NCBI GenBank assembly: GCA_009760885.1
Contig: CM019719.1
Location: forward strand, 36,125,584-36,189,583
Reading direction: 5' to 3'
From: Achatina immaculata
Lineage: Eukaryota > Mollusca > Gastropoda > Stylommatophora > Achatinidae
Length of the DNA stretch: 64,000 bases
Shown: positions 46,688-58,828 of the stretch, one piece after another
Numbering within the stretch: position 1 is the first letter of the stretch
How the letters are laid out: each line of letters opens with the position of its first letter
Made by a program: the position numbers and the translations under genes
Notes under the pieces: generated by a model
What the model saw: only the letters and a program-made list of their open reading frames with translations
The model's database searches: none
What the model was told of the DNA's origin: nothing

Positions 46688-46831
46688 CTGTGGTCGACCA
46701 CATGAAACTCTAAAGAGGAAATTGTTAAGAGAGGCCAAATTAATAAAATAATACCTTGATGAGACTGGAAAAACTTGGCCAGCTACCATGCGAGTCCCAT
46801 GTGATGTTTAACGGCATGGGAAGGATGTAAG
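46688..46831 (+). mobile_element. LINE family B, 144 bp 3' remnant with TSD
   Basis: ATTCTCTTTG at 46,678-46,687 and 46,832-46,841 flanks a short 3' end finishing in AAGGATGTAAG. It confirms the family's 3' terminus. Confidence 0.82.
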
Positions 46832-46841
46832 ATTCTCTTTG

Positions 46842-49630
46842 ATTTCAGACACCCTACAAACTTTAGCTATTCTGTCTCAAGTGGCTAGTGTTCCCATTGA
46901 TCATTCCTTTTGAGATTAAAAATGGTATTCACATGTTAGATGATGGCCGATCTTTGTTGCTAAATTGTCTAAATAAATTTTAAATGGAAACTTCTGGCAG
47001 CTTTTTTTTTTTTTTTAATTATCTGCTGTTATGGCTTAGATTTGAATTTAACTTCTTCAGCTAGAATTTGTACAGGACTTGTGTTTGCTGTGTCACATGA
47101 ATGCTTTCTCTTGGGTTCTTTCGGTTATATTCCCAGAATTCTGACAACCTGCCTTCAGTCTCCAGATATTCTGTTCATTCAAGCTGTGTATATTGATGTA
47201 CTGTTTGTGTATGTTTAGCTGACCACTGACTTGTGTTAAGTGTGAAATTATGTGTCATGGGCTGTTATAATATGCCAAATATATAGCAGGTAAAAATGAG
47301 AGTTTCATTTGAAATGATTTTCATGTTACATAAGCTGTTTTTGCTTGAAAGTGTAGTGTTGTAATGCTCTTCGATCTTATTTTCTCAACATTTTGTGTGT
47401 GTGTGTGAAAGTTTCATTTAGATGTTTACCTATTTGAAAAAAAAAAAAAGGTATAGCTGTACAGATGTATGGTGTTGTTTTATGTAAAACAGTGTACAGA
47501 TGTATGGTGTTGTTTTATGTAAAACAGTACAGGTGTATGGTTGTGTTTTATGTAAAACACTGTATAATAAGATTGGATGCAGTTATAATAAAGGGAGAAA
47601 AGAGTTGTGGGTCTTCATGTTTATATATATATATGTGTGTGTGTACCACTAATACTTGCTTGATTGTCATATCCATACGCATATAAGAAAGAGAGAGTCA
47701 ATTCCTCAGAAAGGAGCAGAAAAATGTTTTAATTCAATACAAAAATCAAGCTTTCAAGTAATCTCTTTACTTTCATTATTAAATTAGTTCAGTCACATGT
47801 GATCTAGTGGGAAGAATGAACTGATGACACTTGTTAATGTACATTAGGTCATAGGTATTTACAGGATTGCTGCAGGATCTACAAAGTGCTTGTGTTTAAG
47901 CTAAACTCTCACACAATCATTTTTCAAACTTCCACCAGCGTCCAGATACTGAAACTATAAGTACAGGACCTCTAACTGCATTCAGCACATAAACAAGACT
48001 ACCAGGAAACACGAAGTCAAAATTATGATTTAATGAAGATCATTCTCATCATCAGGGTCTACTTTTTCTCTCCAGATATGAACAAGTAATACCTCTTCCT
48101 TCACTAATAACTCAAACTGGCCAGTGAATGAGTTATTAGAAAAACTCAAAATCGTTGATGGATGTTATTGATGGAATAACTGGAAGTGATCCAGTCTCAA
48201 CTAGTGAATCTTCAATGCTTGAAAAAAAAAAAAATGGGTTCATGCTATTTCATTAAATTTGAAAAAAAAAACAAAAAAAAACCGGAAGCAAAAGAGAGAC
48301 AAACTACTCTAAGTGATTCAACCTATATCAGTTGATCTCTCATGTTTAAAAATAAGTACCTTTTGGACACAAAGGTCTCTATCATGTGTAAACAGTTAAA
48401 ATCAAACTAAGTACTTTTAGTGTATCACTTTTAATGTTTCACTTGCACAAAACAATGGAATGCCCTTGTATTTCTCAGCTTTTTTTCTACAGTGACTTTG
48501 TTTTATCAAAAAGCTCTGAATGTCCGAACAAAATAAGGCTGTTGAATATCTTTGAACTTTCAAGGGTAGGGACACAAATAAAAAATATGACATGACCAGT
48601 TTTTTTGTTGATGCTTTTTTTTTTGACGCTGGTTTAATTTCAGTTGAGCCTAGGAAATAATATCCTGAGGCTACTTCAAATGTTTTAGTATTTAAAAGAA
48701 CAATCAACATAAAATACAGCTATTCTATTTATTAATCTTTAAATCTAACCTGGAGATTTGTCGGAACTTCAGTATACTGGGAAAAAAAAAAAGGGTGATA
48801 CATTCTGCCAATAAACCAATAAATACCAGTATATCTCCTCTCCCCCCAAACAGGAAACTATTTTCATAGCAGTAATAAATATTAAAGTTTTTTTTTAAAA
48901 CATCACTGCCTTAAACTAATGTATCACAACACTGCCATCTTTTAAAAAAAAAAACTGACACCATTACTACCTGAAACAAAGTTAACACTGAACACACTTC
49001 ACAACACCATCAACTTCAAACAAGTGAACATAACATATTTAATAACACTGCCATATTTGAAAATAAAATTTAACACTTCAGAATATTGCTAAAAGCATTT
49101 CATAACATCACTGTCTCAAAATAAATAAACACTTCACAACATTGTGCATCAAATACATGGAACAAAATCCTTAGGGTACATTTTCTATATCATATTTATG
49201 AAAAATCTGGTCTCTGCCTTGTGACTAATGAACCGCTGTCTTAATTCTGGCATTTCACCCAAAAAAATGTTTATGTTACACACACACACATGCACACAGA
49301 AAAAAAGCTCCATTTTGTATACTGGGTTCCTGGATGCCGACAACTTATATTCAAAGAAACTGCCTGGCAGAGCCTGTAAATGAATCGAGCTGGTTACACC
49401 CAGTCAATCATCCTTGACTTTTAAATGACAGGTGTCCATCATATGGCTATTCTAACAAAAGTCTTGGAATCTTTTCTGAACCAATCCACATGCAGCAATT
49501 TCTACTACAGTTATGCACAGCATGTGCCCAGAATGTTTTTATTTTTTTTACTTTTTCAAACTTTCACTGTTATCATGACATATATGTGTACACATAGGTA
49601 TAATCGTATGGGTAATGACAACTAAAGAAT
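46842..49630. other. Intergenic sequence between WIPI and the converging gene
   Basis: Apart from the 34 bp tandem repeat at 47,459 I see only AT-rich sequence with homopolymer runs. Parts could be 3' UTR of either neighbour. Confidence 0.45.
47459..47565 (+). repeat. 34 bp tandem repeat, three units
   Basis: TGTACAGATGTATGGTGTTG with TTTTATGTAAAACA repeats three times, the last copies shortened. Confidence 0.85.
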
Positions 49631-49635
49631 CTATG

Positions 49636-49866
49636 GGGGGGGGGGTGTGATCTCATCTCTCGTGATAAAGGTCAGTGGTTCAAATCTGGTCATGGATGTC
49701 TCAGTTACCCAGATGTATAAATGGGCACTTGATCCTCCAGAAACTAGGGAAGGAAAGGTGACAATATCACCGTAAAGTTTAAGCTTGCTGACAGATGAAG
49801 GAAAATATGGACACCATTATCTATCTCTAGGTGTCTTCTACAGCATAACAGATGGATACCTTTCTT
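49636..49866 (+). mobile_element. SINE, nearly full length
   Basis: Box B-like GTGGTTCAAATC near the left, then AAATGGGCACTTGATCC and the body to GGATACCTTTC. It is preceded by a G run. Same family as 11,616, diverged. Confidence 0.78.
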
Positions 49867-50555
49867 TTTATGAATAATCTGTAACACAAGAGTTATCAGG
49901 TAATAATTATTAAATATGTCTTAATGTGTTCATTGTTTACTTTAGCATACCTTTCTCTCCCCTCACCTGCCCCCACAGAGAGAGAGAGAGAGAGATATTC
50001 TCCTTTCTCAAATATAATCAAAACTTGTACAGAAGTTTTCCTCGTTTTCTAGACAAAAAAAAAAAAATGTATCCCTTATTTCTGAATCTGGTCTTGGGAT
50101 GGAAATTGAAACTGACTAAATGAAGCGCATAAAATTCTGGACATTTATAAGCCATTCTGAAGATGAGCAAAATGCTAAATAATGACAGATGAGGCCATGA
50201 GACAGGTTGTCCATGTCAACCAGCATGGCATGACAGTGTGCCTGGGGCTGAACTGCTGCTAACATTCACCTACATGGATGGCACAGAATAACAAAGTTAA
50301 ATGACAGCTTTTAAATGCATTAAACCTATCCTGTTAAGTTAAATGCCCTATCTTGAATGTCTATATTAAGCTTTATTAACTGTGTTTACTTGGCATATAA
50401 TGTCTACACATCATTATTAATTTATATTGTAAAAATTATTACAATGATTCTATCTTGGCAAACAAGGGAAGTTAAAATTTCTATTTTATATACATCTATA
50501 TTTACTGATTCACATTATTTAAAGGGATGGCGACTGCAGTAAAACTGGTTTAAAT

Positions 50556-50878
50556 AAAAAAGGTAGATAGAGGTGTATGGTGCAGTTTTACAAAGTGAGG
50601 GAGGGAGTGAGTAAGGTGAGAAAAAAACGAATAGAAAGTATGAGAATGTATAAATGAAAAACATACAACATCCGATATTTCGGTGTGAGCCTTTTTCGAG
50701 GATTACATGCACACACGAGACAAAAATAAAAATTTTTTAAAAAAAACGAAGAACTTATCTGAATATGGCCTCCTCCAGAAGTAGAAAACAGAAATGTGTG
50801 TCACACATGTTTTTTTCACCGTACTCACTCCCTCCCTCAATTTGTAAAACTGCACCACACACCTCTATCTACCTTTTT
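50556..50878. mobile_element. Foldback MITE, copy 2
   Basis: 323 bp with near-perfect inverted ends of about 68 bp, beginning AAAAAGGTAGATAGAGGTGT. The interior carries CCGATATTTCGGTGTG, a short palindrome-like stretch related to the interior of copy 1 (CCAATATTTTGGCAAATG). Confidence 0.82.
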
Positions 50879-51458
50879 CACATTATTTAAATGCTACACT
50901 TCTACATATTCTGACCTGTCTCCAAGTGAACTAAAATCTTAATATTCATGCAATCTAATATAGTATCAGAAATTAACAAACAAACTACTGTTGTGAGATA
51001 CCCTGCTAGCAGAGATTATGAATTGTAGATCTGAACCTCTGCCCAGGCAATAACATGATACTAATATATAACTAACTAAGGTCATGTGTGTTTAGTCTGT
51101 CTGGAAAATTTTAGACAAAGCACTCTATATGAGAGATTTAAAAAAAAGTTCTGTGACTTGAGCCCATAATGCATTGTTCACTCTTTGGTTAGGTTATTCA
51201 TCCTTCTCACGTCAGTCATTCTCTTACTGTTTTTCTTTTTTTCGTGACAAGAGCATTTCCATTAGAATGTTTTTTTTTCAAAGCAGGCTAATCACACATA
51301 GTTAGCCCCAGCATTCCGCTGAGTGTAAATCTCACCATTTTGCAGCTGTCAACACAGTACCAAAATCCCACATATAACTAAAAAATCTGACGAGTTCTGA
51401 TTTATTGGAATGAGTCTAAAACATTAATGACATTGTCACAAGTACAATATATTTACAG

Positions 51459-51643
51459 CAGTGATTCCCAACTTGTGGTCCACAGCCTACATGTGACCTG
51501 CAGATGCATTATCAATCTGACAGTGCCATTTATTTCATAAAAACAATCAGGGGCTCCCATGGCATCACAATGTGGTGGTCCACAACTTACATGTAGTTGG
51601 AGAACTAGTCCTCAGGTGTAAAAAGGTTGGGAACCACCCTACT
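51459..51643. mobile_element. Small hAT-like MITE
   Basis: 185 bp with CAGTGATTCCCAAC left and GTGGTTCCCAACC inverted near the right end, both resembling the common CAGTGGTTCYCAA ends of hAT MITEs. The interior repeats GTGGTCCACA. Confidence 0.65.
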
Positions 51644-52355
51644 AGTGGAAATTTATTTGTAAAAATCCCAGATGTTCCTTAGAGTGAGCAAAACCACAAC
51701 TATGTTAGTACAATTCATCAAAAGCAAGAACAAAATGTAAAGGATTTTTTGTTGTTGTTGTGACAGACCCATGTATTCTAATGTATTCAGTCTCTTGTAT
51801 TCACTTCCAGTGCTCTCATAAAGCTAAACTAGAAGTTTTATTTGAGTATGGCCTGTTTATCATGAAATAACTGTTTTAGTTATGCTATGTTCCACATAAA
51901 CAAACTGACACCAAGATGTTTCTGAAGGCCATTAATAACAAATGTGATCACAGACAATATGTTATGTATTCATGTCTTTCCATAACTCCTTTACCACACA
52001 GAATCTAGCACCACAAAGAGACATGTCAGCACAGAGTAACACCTTCTCATGGCAACATGCCTGTTCTGTCCACACAAGTACATAAAGCTCACACTCAAGC
52101 ATACCTCTGTGACTGGTAAAGTTATCTTGTTTCATACAAGCACAAGACTGTTCAAAATACAAGTATAACAACCTACATAATATTTCACCATCTTATTCAG
52201 TAAATATTAAAGTTTCATATTTACCGCAAAATTACAAATATGGATCAAACATTTCTAAATTACTCTCATGCTCTATCTAAACTGTTTAAAACTGTAGTGA
52301 GATGCAATCGGTAATGTTTAAAAACTAAAATGGGCTCTGTTTGTTCAATATGTTA

Positions 52356-53131
52356 CGAGGGTCATACCAAAAGTCATGAGCAAAAATGTTTTAAAAATTA
52401 GAATTTATAGATAGATAAAATATAAATGTATCACCTTAATCTGCATACTTTGCACTTTATGTAGAGGTCACATGATGTCACCATCATGTGTCACGTGACC
52501 ACATGGAGCATAAACAAAATGGTGGGTACTGAAGTTTTGTTTTGTCAATGTGCTGTTACTGAGTTCCTCGATAATGAGGAAATCCCCACTGCTGAAATTC
52601 ACCAAAGACTTCAGCTTGCTTATGGAGATATGTGTATGGGTACTAGCAGTGTTAGGAGGTGGGTGAAACATTTCAAAGATGGAAACACGAGCATCAAAGA
52701 TATGCCTCACAGCGGTTGCCTTCGAACTGCATCCACTAAATGCAACGTGGACAGGGTTGAAGACATCATTAAACAAGACAGATGTGTCACAGTATCTGAA
52801 ATCGCTGTAAATCTTGGAATAGTACACAATGCAGTACAGGAAATGATTGAAACTCTAGGCTATAGAAAAGTTTGTGCCCGCTGGGTCCCATAGGAGAGAA
52901 CGTCCAGAAAGCAGTGCGTCTGTGCCATCGATCAGCTGGAACGGAATTCTACCAGGAGGGTATTTTCAAATTTGCAGAGCAATGGGAAAAATGTGTGCAG
53001 GGAAATGGAGATTACGTTGAAAAGTGTTGAAAAGTGAAGAAAAGGATGCAAGTTAAGGCGATACATTTATATTTTCTCTATAAACTCTGATTAAAAAAAT
53101 TTTTTGCTCACAACTTTTGGTATGACCATCG
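52356..53131 (+). mobile_element. mariner-like element with internal deletion
   Basis: 776 bp between TA dinucleotides. Terminal repeats are CGAGGGTCATACCAAAAGT left and CGATGGTCATACCAAAAGT right (one mismatch). A 135-codon frame at 52,486-52,893 is the N-terminal DNA-binding part of a mariner transposase: EFLDNEEIPTAEIHQRL, SSVRRWVKHFKDGN, and CARWVP before a stop. A short C-terminal piece (QWEKCVQGNGDYVEK) follows in another frame. The catalytic acidic residues are deleted, so it is inactive. Confidence 0.9.
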
Positions 53132-53194
53132 TATGTATCACTATTTGATAACACACCTGTAAACATTTTCTAGGAGATTACAACAATCCTACCA

Positions 53195-53335
53195 CAAGTC
53201 TACCCATGTAAACTTTCTTGACAATCTTAATGCAAGTCTACCCATGTATACGTTCTTGACAATCTTAATGCAAGTCTACCCATGTATACGTTCTTGACAA
53301 TCTTAATGCAAGTCTACCCATGTAAACTTTCTTGG
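53195..53335 (+). repeat. 38 bp tandem repeat, about 3.7 units
   Basis: GCAAGTCTACCCATGTATAC recurs every 38 bp just right of the mariner-like element. Confidence 0.88.
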
Positions 53336-53339
53336 ATGC

Positions 53340-54470
53340 TATACTTCTGCAAAAATTTGTACAAGTTGGAAATAATGAGACTCATCCAACAGTAAAGTGT
53401 TAGGACAAAGTATGGATGAATACAGCGGACAAAGCAATTAAGTCATGCGAAAGGAAAATGACTATGACTCGAACCATGGACTCCAGCATGACGAGCAAGC
53501 ACCTAACAACATCCAGGGTCTGTAGTTTGAGTTAAGTCATTTTCTCACTATTTTTTTTCCCCTCTCATATACTTTAAACAAACATTTTTTTTTTAAGGCT
53601 AAAATTTTGCTCTAACACTTTACCATATTTCTGTAAATAAACATATACTGACTTTGACATTTATTTTAAATACTCTTTCTTGCCAATCTTAACACTTGTT
53701 ATAGCAACCAGAAAGTAGAATAATTTTGTAAAAGCATGTTTTAAACACCAAGACTTTAGACAAAATTATTCTAAGTATTTGTATTATTAAGACATTCAAA
53801 ATATGCCTAGAATTTTTCTCTACCACTAGTAAGCAGACAAAAATCTCAGTTCATGGTCACACATCACATATTTCAACACTCACTACAACGCTCTCTTGAA
53901 TATTACAAGTATTATTACAACTATTTAACAAATAACATTTGAGATAAAAACTATTTACATCTGTTTTAACAAGGCATGAATGACTCATCATGAAGAATCT
54001 AAGGGAAAACTACACAAAACTTATTTACTTTTGCCCTTCTTGGCTCATGATTTCAGGCACTCTGTGTATACAAATTATTCCATGTGGCATGAGCCCAATG
54101 CAAGAAATGATAAAACTCTTATCATGCTCAGACACACATGCATAATGTACAAAACTCAAAATATCACAGGTCATCAAAAATGTGAATTCAGTAAAAAAGC
54201 ACACTGCACCAGCTCATGTGGGAAGCTCCTGATTCTTGGTTGCATGGACAATAGTGAATAAGCAGAGGTACTAGGCATGTATTTTTTAAAAAAACATCCT
54301 ATTCCTGGAGCATATATATATTTCCATGAGTCCAGAAATAATGTGAAGGTACAGCTTCTTTCAAACCATTATGCTCTCATGATCGGACGCTAGCCAAATC
54401 CACTTGTTCTGGTCAGATTTCAAGACTGTCTACAGATCAAGTTGACAATTACAATTTAAAAGCTGCTGCC
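53340..54470. other. Intergenic sequence without recognised features
   Basis: AT-rich, short chance frames only. Confidence 0.45.
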
Positions 54471-54475
54471 ACAAT

Positions 54476-54498
54476 GAGAGAGAGAGAGAGAGAGAGAA
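54476..54498 (+). repeat. AG microsatellite
   Basis: About eleven AG units. A similar short GA run is at 49,978-49,994. Confidence 0.9.
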
Positions 54499-54728
54499 AT
54501 GACCATCACAATCATATGAAATTCTGGTCTCTGAAAGGGCTCAGGAATGTAAGATGTAAGCAAGCACCAACTAGAATACTCAGTGACTAGCACGATTCAG
54601 GTCTCTTGTACATGTTGGGTGGCATGTTATTCATGTGTGCATGTATGCCATTAGCAGGTATATACACACATATCTTGATATCCACCTTTCTAACTGTGAC
54701 GTAAAAACTTAGATGTGAAACATGCAAC

Positions 54729-55755
54729 TAGGGATGTACCGAATACAAGATTTTTTTATTCAGCCAAATATGAATCTTCAAATTTTTGGATGGTCAAATA
54801 CAATTATGAAACTGCTGAAACAAAGGTACTCACTAAAGTTACAAATACGCAGGTAAATAAAATTATTGCTATGTGCATTAGGAGAAACTTGATGCAAGTT
54901 TAAATGTTTCAGTTATATTCATATTAGGCTGTTACAGATTTTTTTCTGAGATAATACTAATTATATATTAGCTTAACAATACTTAAGATTTAAAAATATG
55001 AATATAATAAGTATGCAAGTTGTCTTTTCAATTTCTGTGATCATCCCAGACCTAGCCACATTCTGTCCCCACCTTATTATTCCATGCCATAATTATTTAA
55101 ATAAACAAATTCCGCCTTAAGAAGACACCATCCTTCATGATCACAGGTGAGATGAGGGAATGATACCAGACAAACCACATTTCCCCAATCTGATCTCACA
55201 TGGGTGAATGGTGGGGCTTGATCTTCTGGCTCTCTATTTTTTGACAAAACCACCCAGCATGTCTACATTGGCCTAAACAAAAAATCTGGACAGTCGTTAC
55301 TACAACAACAGGATGTGTGATAAAATAAGCTTGACAGTGACACGTCACAGGCTAGTTTTAGAAATCCTTCAGTTTTCTGGTGCTTGTCTACTCTGTTACA
55401 TGCTGTGAGCACCTTTCTTGCCACTACTATGTCTACAATAAAAAGAATATTAGATAAGAACTATTCGTGCATATGGCAAAACTTGACAGACTGTAGATTC
55501 AACTTAGGATTATCTGACAGAACCCAAGGTAAAGGCATCACTGATGCATGTGTTGTCTTACAAATACCTTGCCGCAGAAAAAAGATAAAAGAAATACTCC
55601 CAATTACTAATTTTTTTCCCTCTTTTAATGCTTTCTCTAGAAAAATATGTGTGAATATTTGAAATTTTAATATCTGAATTTTCTTCTCACACATGAATAG
55701 TCAAATTTCACCACTATTTGGCTGAATATGAACACAGATATTTGGTACATCCCTG
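54729..55755. mobile_element. hAT-like nonautonomous element
   Basis: Inverted ends: TAGGGATGTACCGAATA left and CAGGGATGTACCAAATA on the minus strand at the right, followed by shared CAGCCAAATA. This is the typical GGGATGTACCGAATA hAT end. 8 bp flanks CATGCAAC/TAAACAAC match poorly, so the duplication is decayed. About 1.03 kb, no transposase. Confidence 0.72.
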
Positions 55756-55759
55756 TAAA

Positions 55760-58496
55760 CAACTAATACTATTATAAATATTCAGCACATCCTTACATAC
55801 AACTAATAACTTATCTGTTAGGTTTAAAGATGCTCAGTTGCTTGAGGTTACTAAGATCATAAAAAAAAAAGAAGCTCCCTAGATACATTTGCATAGCTGC
55901 TTTAGAAAAAAAAAGATAGGATACTCTGGAAGGGGAAGTAGGGAAATTGTAGTGAAAACCCTCTCCTGGAAGAAGTCAAGATACAGCTTCTCTAAATCAA
56001 TTCTCCATCAGCTTCAGCATTTAAAAACAAATGCATATTTTCCTGCGAACACAAAGTAAACAAGGGTGAGTAACTGGTGCTAACGAAGCTATCACAAAAT
56101 AGTCTAGCAAACACAAATACTGTCTAGTGCTACTGTGGTCAAGTGATGTGAGCCTCATCTGAGAAGATGTTTTGCAAAATGATGACCGGCAAGCTCCACA
56201 ACAGCTAACACCTGCCTGTTTCAAAAACCATCTCATACGATGAAAAGTGTCATCTTTATTATTATCACTGCATTAAAATAAGTATGCTGTATGTGTATTC
56301 TGAGCAGTTTGTGTAAAACAGCGTATTTTCTGTTTACTCCTTTTTCTCTGCCACTAAAACATCTGAAACCTAAAGATGGCCTTCGGCTGAAATGCTGGTC
56401 TGTGCTGTAATCTACTGTCTTGTTTTGCTTTCACTATGAAACTTATCTCTTTTTTTTTTTCCCTCATCCACATTATCCCTATGTGCCTCTAAGGCATGAC
56501 AGGATTACTTTTACCTTTACCTGTGAATTTTAAAGCATTTTCTTCACTTTTCTCAGGAATCGCTCACCTCTGTTCTTCCCCTCTCCTGTCATAGTCTAGG
56601 TGTACTTGGTTTAAAATGAATAGAAAAAAAACAGCAAACTGTGTCTAGCCTGTCTTGTACAATGCTCTGTAAACTGCAAAAGTTTTACTTCAGGAGTTTA
56701 GTGACACACTCACCATATCCCCTATATGCCTTAGACATGACAGGGTTACCTTTACCTTTTTTTTTTTTTTTTTTAATCTTATCTATACAAGACCTCACTC
56801 TAAATCTGGTCAAAATGAAGTGGAAGTTGCTTCAAGCTGTTCAAATGATCAAACTGTCGCTGATAATTTATCTGTAGGGGCATGACTAATTACAATTTTG
56901 TGAGGCTAACAGATTTTTAAATCTATGAAACTAATACATAAAAAATGGATTTTTTAAAAAAAAAATGAACATCCAAGTCCTCATACTTGTTTGCACCAAA
57001 GTGCTCCAATCTAAAACATGTGCTCATATTGTGGAGTCAAATCATATTTTCACAAATCAACACTTCCCTTGTATTTTCTAAAAACTGACTTTCAAATCTG
57101 GAAAAGCTAATAATTATAATTTGTACATCATGGAGCGGCAAGTGACATTTACATTTTACTGAAAAAATACAAAAGAACACCCTTTTTTTTTCGACGGCTA
57201 CATCCAAGAAAATAATAGCAGAACACGCTGGATCTGGTTCACGTGGAGAAGCACCATTTCAGACCGAGCTGTATGGTGATGTCGACAACCTAAGGTGGGA
57301 TACCGAGTATCCAACTTGATATCTGACACATGTCTGTAGAAGAGGAACAGACAAGCCAGCACTTGTCCAGTCCAAAGAATGTCATGTCCATCACTTGAGA
57401 CTTACTGGTGCTGCAACCAAAGACACTCCGTCATGGCCACTTTCTGAGACACAACAGAAAAAAAAATTTGAAGAATATAATCTTATCATGCCCCATGAGC
57501 CAGCAAAGTGTGCATCACACAGCAATGAGTTACTTTCACTGCCCTGGGAATGAAGAAGGATGAAACTGAATGTAATTTGTAAATTCTGTAATGAATGTAG
57601 AACACATCCATGGCTGTGGTATGATATGATGGTGATGTGGACAACATTTCTGCCATTGTTGAGACCAGCAGTTAGAAATTTCAAAAACACGATCGTCTGT
57701 TTCACAATGAAGTCCAATGCAGCCCTGGCACATTCCGGCAGAATGATACATCTATTTACATGATTTCCCTTAACGGATGTCAACCGCTGCTGCCAGTTAC
57801 GGTTTTGAAAACCTCTAACGATAAATGAAAAATCTCTGCTGTTTTTTTTTTACCTTTCCACACATGAAACACAAGCAACCAATTAGTTCCACAAATTGCT
57901 AACATCTGGTGTCCATGACACTGCTCCCGTTATTGTTAAAGAGCAGTCTTTACAAATAAAAATAGTAAGGCAACATCCCATCAGTCTGAAGCTACAGCAC
58001 AATTCCACATTTTTTCAGCACTGAACACCATAATAATAAGCTTAGCTCTCTGAAGACAACAATGCAATTACATAATGGGATGAGATAAAAGTTCTTGTAT
58101 CATGCACAACAGATATTATAATAACACTCATATATGATATTTTATATTATGTCTACATGGAATCAAGGTGTTCTTCCTTAAACAGTCTTTGTACGGAGTA
58201 AAAATTCTCCCAAAAAATAAACAATAATACAGAAGCATCACTCAAATACTGGTCACTATCTTTGGTAATGCTTGCGTTGTAATCATGCTCCACTTTGGCC
58301 AATGAAGCAGCATTTTCACACAAGTTTCGTAGAAAGTGCGTGAACAAAGACAGACTAAATTAGCCTAAATGCTTACACATTAAATGCTGTGCTCTGTAGA
58401 ACTGTTAGTGTGAGCTAATTCTGGCTTGCTAGTTAGAAAAGCTCAGCTCTGCAGTATCTTGTGACGTAATTAATGTACTCAATCTAATAATCTAAT
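55760..58496. other. Intergenic or distal 3' UTR of the unrecognised gene
   Basis: AT-rich sequence with two SINE tail fragments at 56,470-56,760. Overlapping open frames at 57,391-57,783 occur on both strands, have no splice or family support and look accidental. Confidence 0.45.
56470..56760 (+). mobile_element. Two short SINE 3' tail fragments
   Basis: 56,476-56,522 (CCCTATGTGCCTCTAAGGC to ACCTTTACC) and 56,716-56,758 (CCCCTATATGCCTTAGACAT to ACCTTTACC) are the last ~45 bp of the same SINE, in the same orientation 240 bp apart. Confidence 0.7.
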
Positions 58497-58501
58497 TTAC
58501 A

Positions 58502-58507
58502 TTTATT
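58502..58507 (-). terminator. Candidate poly(A) signal of the unrecognised gene
   Basis: AATAAA on the minus strand, 290 nt past the stop codon. It is the nearest consensus hexamer I see downstream. Confidence 0.35.
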
Positions 58508-58796
58508 TTCCGCGTCATAACCGTCCTTCACGAGAACAAGATATGAGAAAATGATGACGACGACGATGACGGAATTAAAACTGTGCAGCACACTCACTAA
58601 AACATGAAATTAAATAATCTTTTCCCACAGAACAGAAATCCTGGGATATTCTCTGAGGAGGAGGCAACCTGTAGTGTATTTCTTTGTTTAAATTCTCAAG
58701 TAAGGTTTTCATCACAACCTCCAAGATGGCCACACTGTAACTGCAGCAGAGAATTCTCTCACAAGCAGGCTGGTTATCAAGTGTGGATACAATAAA

Positions 58797-58828
58797 TTAG
58801 ACGGCTGACACTTGCTCCTCATCGCCTC
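58797..58828 (-). CDS. Unrecognised gene, terminal exon
   Basis: 32 coding bases: GDEEQVSAV and stop TAA after acceptor CTCTAG. Phase fits the previous exon exactly (one base plus two). Confidence 0.7.

Noticed and set aside
57391..57783. 130-residue minus-strand frame
   Set aside because: Competing frames are open on both strands and there is no family or splice evidence.
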